The notes under the pieces: generated by a model
Told to the model about the DNA's origin: nothing
What the model saw: the letters and a program-made list of their open reading frames with translations, nothing else
Database searches by the model: none
Part shown: in pieces, positions 61,064 through 64,000 of the stretch
Layout: the number at the start of each line of letters is the position of its first letter
Numbering within the stretch: position 1 is the stretch's first letter
Assembly: GCA_016928995.1 (NCBI GenBank)
Contig: JAFGJS010000094.1
Span: forward strand, 1-64,000
Source of the DNA: Candidatus Sumerlaeota bacterium
Lineage (GTDB): Bacteria; Sumerlaeota; Sumerlaeia; JAFGJS01
Direction: 5' to 3'
Length of the DNA stretch: 64,000 nt
Program-made: the position numbers and the translations under genes

Positions 61064-62124
61064 ATGTTAAAAAATTGGTTATATTTATACGCACTGCTTG
61101 CAAGCAGCATATGTTATTTTTCCCTTACAAATGTTTCATAGAAATTCTATACAGGCATCTAAAGCTGCCTCTATTTCTACACCTTTATATAATTGTCCCA
61201 TTTTCTTTTTTTCTAATCGTATTTCTAGGCTCAACATTCACCCTTCCTCCCGGACCTTTATGCGACGAGGGGATGGTGTTATTTATGGAAGGCGGATGCG
61301 ACTATGGAAGAAGCAATGTTTTCTTTTTTGGGAAACTGGGAGCGATCCTGTGCCTGAATCTGTGTTTTCTCGTTTCCTGGAAACTGCAGATAAAAACATT
61401 TATCGGCTACATCCCTCTTATAGTCTTTCTTGTTATCACTGCGATTAATTCGTGGAGAGATGAAACAATTGGATACTACAGCCATCCCAACGGCAGCATG
61501 GGGCAGATGATCCTTGAAGCATGCTCCTTTGCCGTGCTGGGCATTGCGATTGTGCAACGCTTTTCGCAAAGCATCCCGCGCCGATGGCCGCTGGCGATGT
61601 TGGTATGGAACTTGTTTTACATGGTTGTGTTTTATTTCTGGCTGCTGATAGCCGATCATTGGACTTGGCTGCATACCGTATTGATTACAGCGACGCATCT
61701 GCTGCTTGCGAAATTCTTCTTTCATCAAACCATTCTCCACACATCCGCAACGTTCGATGCCGCCAAGGCCTATACGATTTTAGGCATTTGCGCCGGAGTA
61801 TTATTGTTCGTAGGATACGGAACTTCCTATGCAGAGATTCATCGTTCTGGATCTCCGAAGTGGTTTTCATGGGTGACACTGGGGCTGTTCCTGGCGGCGT
61901 TGCCAAAGCTTTTTCTAATGATGCAATGCCGCATTAAAATGCCACGCTTAGGCCACAATTGGATGAATTGGGCCGATTATATCGCGATATCGTTTTTGCT
62001 CCCGAAAAAAACACTGCGACGCATACCCAATCGCGATGAGATGAGAATGACCCCAGGATATGTGGAAGGAGATGCACTTGAGTGGATTGCCTATATTCAA
62101 AATTTGAATCTTGAACTCAAATAA
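61060..62124 (+). CDS. AT-rich polytopic membrane protein coupled to vapC
   Basis: 354 residues with about eight membrane helices (for example LYIIVPFSFFLIVFLGSTF, FIGYIPLIVFLVITAINSW, WPLAMLVWNLFYMVVFYFWLLIA) and short loops. I recognise no family. Its ATG overlaps the vapC stop (ATGA), so it is translated with the toxin operon or at least behind it. It is strongly AT-richer than vapC and proS. Whether it belongs to the toxin-antitoxin unit or was inserted beside it is open. Confidence 0.65.
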   Translation: MNVKKLVIFIRTACKQHMLFFPYKCFIEILYRHLKLPLFLHLYIIVPFSFFLIVFLGSTFTLPPGPLCDEGMVLFMEGGCDYGRSNVFFFGKLGAILCLNLCFLVSWKLQIKTFIGYIPLIVFLVITAINSWRDETIGYYSHPNGSMGQMILEACSFAVLGIAIVQRFSQSIPRRWPLAMLVWNLFYMVVFYFWLLIADHWTWLHTVLITATHLLLAKFFFHQTILHTSATFDAAKAYTILGICAGVLLFVGYGTSYAEIHRSGSPKWFSWVTLGLFLAALPKLFLMMQCRIKMPRLGHNWMNWADYIAISFLLPKKTLRRIPNRDEMRMTPGYVEGDALEWIAYIQNLNLELK

Positions 62125-62244
62125 TATCGCTCCTTTTCAAATCCCAATCATCCACTCCGGAAATTGCGCTTGATCTTGCGATTCCGATCCTTCATTTTTC
62201 CTCCTTAATTCAATTCGACACATTATCATTCAAGGCAGGGAATC

Positions 62245-63765
62245 ATGGCGAAGGTGCAGACGGCGATTACGCCCACGCGGGCGGAGGATTACGCGGAGTG
62301 GTATCAGCAGGTGATCAAGGCGGCCGACCTGGCCGAGACATCGCCCGTGCGCGGGTGCATGGTGATCAAACCGTGGGGCTATGCGCTGTGGGAAAATATC
62401 CAGCGCATCCTGGACGGCAAGTTCAAGGAGACCGGCCACCGCAACGCATACTTCCCGATCTTCATCCCGAAATCGTTCCTCGAAAAGGAAGCGGAGCACG
62501 TCGAGGGCTTCGCCAAGGAATGCGCGGTCGTCACGCATCACCGGCTGGAGCAGGACGCGGACGGCAAGCTGCATCCGGCGGGCGAACTGGAGGAGCCGCT
62601 GATCGTGCGGCCGACCAGCGAGACGATCATCGGCGCGATGTTCGCCAAGTGGGTGCAGAGCTATCGCGACCTGCCGCTGCTGATGAACCAGTGGGCGAAC
62701 ATCGTCCGCTGGGAGATGCGCACGCGCCTGTTCCTGCGCACGACGGAGTTCCTCTGGCAGGAGGGCCACACCGCGCACGCGACGCAGGATTGCGCAATGG
62801 AAGAGACGCGAATGATCCTCGACCTGTACGCGGACTTCGCGGAGAACTACCTGGCGATGCCGGTGATCAAGGGCGAGAAAAGCGAGGGGGAGCGCTTCCC
62901 CGGCGCGGTGAACACATACAGCATTGAGGCGATGATGCAGGACCGCAAGGCCCTGCAGGCGGGCACGTCGCACTTCCTGGGGCAAAACTTCGCGCGAGCG
63001 CAGGAGATCAAGTACCTCTCGGAGGAAGGCAAGGAGGAGTTCGCCTGGACCACGTCGTGGGGCGTTTCGACGCGGCTGATCGGTGGGCTGATCATGTCGC
63101 ATGCGGACGACGACGGATTGATCTGTCCTCCGCGCGTGGCGCCGGCGCACGTGGTGATTCTGCCCGTGCTGCACAAGGACGACGTAAAGGGCGAGGTGCT
63201 GGAATATTGCCGGAAGCTGACGGCGGAGCTGCGCGGCGTGATGTACGACGGACGGCCGGTTGTGGTGGAGCTGGACGACCGCGACATCCGCGGCGGCGAG
63301 AAAAACTGGGGCTGGGTGAAGAAGGGCGCGCCGCTGATCGTGGAGGTCGGTCCGCGCGACATCGCGAACGACTCGGTGTTCGTCGGCCGGCGCGACAAAT
63401 CGCGCAAGGAGCGCTACGGCCAGTCGCGCGCGGAATTTGTCAGCACGCTGCCGGCCACGCTGGATGAGATTCAGAACAACCTGTTCAGCCGCGCGAAAGC
63501 CTATCGCGATGAGCATACGCGCAAGATCGGCAACGAGGACGACTTCCGCGCGTTCTTCACGCCTGACAACGCGGAAAGACCGGAAATCCACGGCGGTTTC
63601 GCGCTGGCGCATTTCTGCGGCGACGCGGAAATCGAAGATCAAATCGCGCGCGAACTGGGCGTCACGATCCGCTGCCTGCCGGTCGAGGGCGAAAAGGAGC
63701 CGGGGACGTGCATCTTCACCGGCAAACCCAGCGCGCAACGCGCAGTGTTCGGCAAGGCGTATTAA
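62245..63765 (+). CDS. proS: Proline--tRNA ligase, archaeal/eukaryotic type
   Basis: 506 residues, class II synthetase of the short (archaeal-type 3) form: MAKVQTAITPTRAEDYAEWY, motif 2 region MRTRLFLRTTEFLWQEGHTAHAT, KGEKSEGERFPGA, motif 3-like SWGVSTRLIGGLIM, then the anticodon-binding domain (VILPVLHKD) and the C-terminal zinc-binding-like domain ending FGKAY with the conserved terminal tyrosine. No bacterial-type editing insertion is present. Charges tRNA-Pro. Confidence 0.97.
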   Translation: MAKVQTAITPTRAEDYAEWYQQVIKAADLAETSPVRGCMVIKPWGYALWENIQRILDGKFKETGHRNAYFPIFIPKSFLEKEAEHVEGFAKECAVVTHHRLEQDADGKLHPAGELEEPLIVRPTSETIIGAMFAKWVQSYRDLPLLMNQWANIVRWEMRTRLFLRTTEFLWQEGHTAHATQDCAMEETRMILDLYADFAENYLAMPVIKGEKSEGERFPGAVNTYSIEAMMQDRKALQAGTSHFLGQNFARAQEIKYLSEEGKEEFAWTTSWGVSTRLIGGLIMSHADDDGLICPPRVAPAHVVILPVLHKDDVKGEVLEYCRKLTAELRGVMYDGRPVVVELDDRDIRGGEKNWGWVKKGAPLIVEVGPRDIANDSVFVGRRDKSRKERYGQSRAEFVSTLPATLDEIQNNLFSRAKAYRDEHTRKIGNEDDFRAFFTPDNAERPEIHGGFALAHFCGDAEIEDQIARELGVTIRCLPVEGEKEPGTCIFTGKPSAQRAVFGKAY

Positions 63766-63828
63766 ACCCATTCCCATCATGCAAACCTTAACTGAATATT
63801 GCATGTCATACAGCGGAACTCGAAAGCG

Positions 63829-64000
63829 CTATTCGGAATGAACGGTTGTCGCGGAGGGCGAGGCTTGAATCTCGCCTTCCGCCGCCCATTCGGTGACGCG
63901 CCGCATCATGACGGCTTCGGCGTCGTTGAGCTCGAGTTTGATCTCTCTTCCTTTTTGCTTTCCGCTTTCGTATCGCATAATTTCAAAATCAGGACCGGGG
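63829..64000 (-). CDS. 3' end of an unidentified gene (truncated by window edge)
   Basis: Reading from the edge on the minus strand, the open frame is PGPDFEIMRYESGKQKGREI and continues through ELNDAEAVMMRRVTEWAAEG to the stop. The frame is open to the edge, and the internal methionine has no Shine-Dalgarno, so a longer protein entering from outside is more likely. Charged, no recognisable domain. Confidence 0.45.
   Translation of the reverse strand, partial: PGPDFEIMRYESGKQKGREIKLELNDAEAVMMRRVTEWAAEGEIQASPSATTVHSE

Noticed and set aside
62230-63804. 524-codon ORF on the minus strand opposite proS
   Set aside because: Pure antisense of a well-supported gene, with arginine/leucine-rich shadow composition.

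Overview
This is a 64 kb window from a Gram-negative-type bacterial chromosome. The evidence for an outer-membrane envelope is several lipobox-bearing proteins, an OmpA-type peptidoglycan-binding protein and a parvulin-type periplasmic foldase. Most of the window looks GC-rich by eye, with four AT-richer islands (about 5.7-6.1, 36.2-36.9, 41.6-42.7 and 61.1-62.2 kb) that carry orphan genes. The archaeal/eukaryotic-type ProS, the Bacteroidota/PVC-like IlvC, the pectin-degrading enzymes, the kinesin-light-chain-like TPR protein, the SET-domain protein and the DUF3686 ATPase together suggest an uncultured lineage near the PVC group, Planctomycetes, Sumerlaeota or Hydrogenedentota. That placement is inference. 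There is no rRNA, and the single tRNA does not settle it.

Layout. 0-5.7 kb: a secreted GH51 arabinofuranosidase, a HAD phosphatase, a MarC-type membrane protein, a GNAT acetyltransferase and gpmA. 5.7-20 kb: a divergent locus that I consider the most interesting part. Leftward run a PspA/IM30-like coiled-coil protein, a GxxExxY gene inside an inverted-repeat cassette, a Ycf46-like AAA+ ATPase, an NHL-repeat lipoprotein and a small membrane protein. Rightward run a YqiJ/NfeD-like OB-fold membrane protein, a flotillin (YqiK type), a 64-residue ORF and a 1859-residue DUF3686 AAA ATPase. 20-24.6 kb: GH78 rhamnosidase, SET protein and ilvC. 25-28.8 kb: an ABC-2 exporter operon and a ClpS-like adaptor. 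29-36 kb: mgtE, an OmpA-like lipoprotein, tRNA-Gly(CCC), an FHA-GAF-HD-GYP protein and a histidine kinase. 36-38.3 kb: a CPCC-type protein and a tandem-TPR protein. 38.8-41.6 kb: an ACT-ACT-degenerate-phosphatase protein followed at once by fhs. 41.7-51.2 kb: an orphan ORF, a GT39-like membrane glycosyltransferase, then a tight operon of propeller/TPR lipoprotein, histidine kinase, papain-like hydrolase and metallophosphoesterase. 51.3-58 kb: a MarR regulator, a secreted unknown and a leftward envelope operon (parvulin, carboxypeptidase-regulatory-domain lipoprotein, Kelch protein). 58.5-64 kb: PL11 rhamnogalacturonan lyase, a Phd/VapC toxin-antitoxin pair with a very clear palindromic operator, an AT-rich membrane protein, proS and a truncated gene at the edge.

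How the genes work together. GH51, GH78 and PL11 are scattered but would jointly attack rhamnogalacturonan-I pectin outside the cell or in the periplasm. The PspA/flotillin/YqiJ/AAA set most likely maintains or remodels the inner membrane, with two very different AAA+ ATPases as candidate motors. The ACT-pseudophosphatase next to fhs suggests amino-acid-sensing control of one-carbon metabolism.

Non-coding structure is rich. One dispersed repeat family (AACGCAGAGACGC... arms) occurs as inverted pairs, one of which encloses the GxxExxY gene and supplies its ribosome binding site. A second family carries (TTGCTC)n/(GAGCAA)n arms and a recurring AAGATGCGCCC terminus. Coordinates of start codons were chosen from visible Shine-Dalgarno sequences, so several differ from the ORF track.
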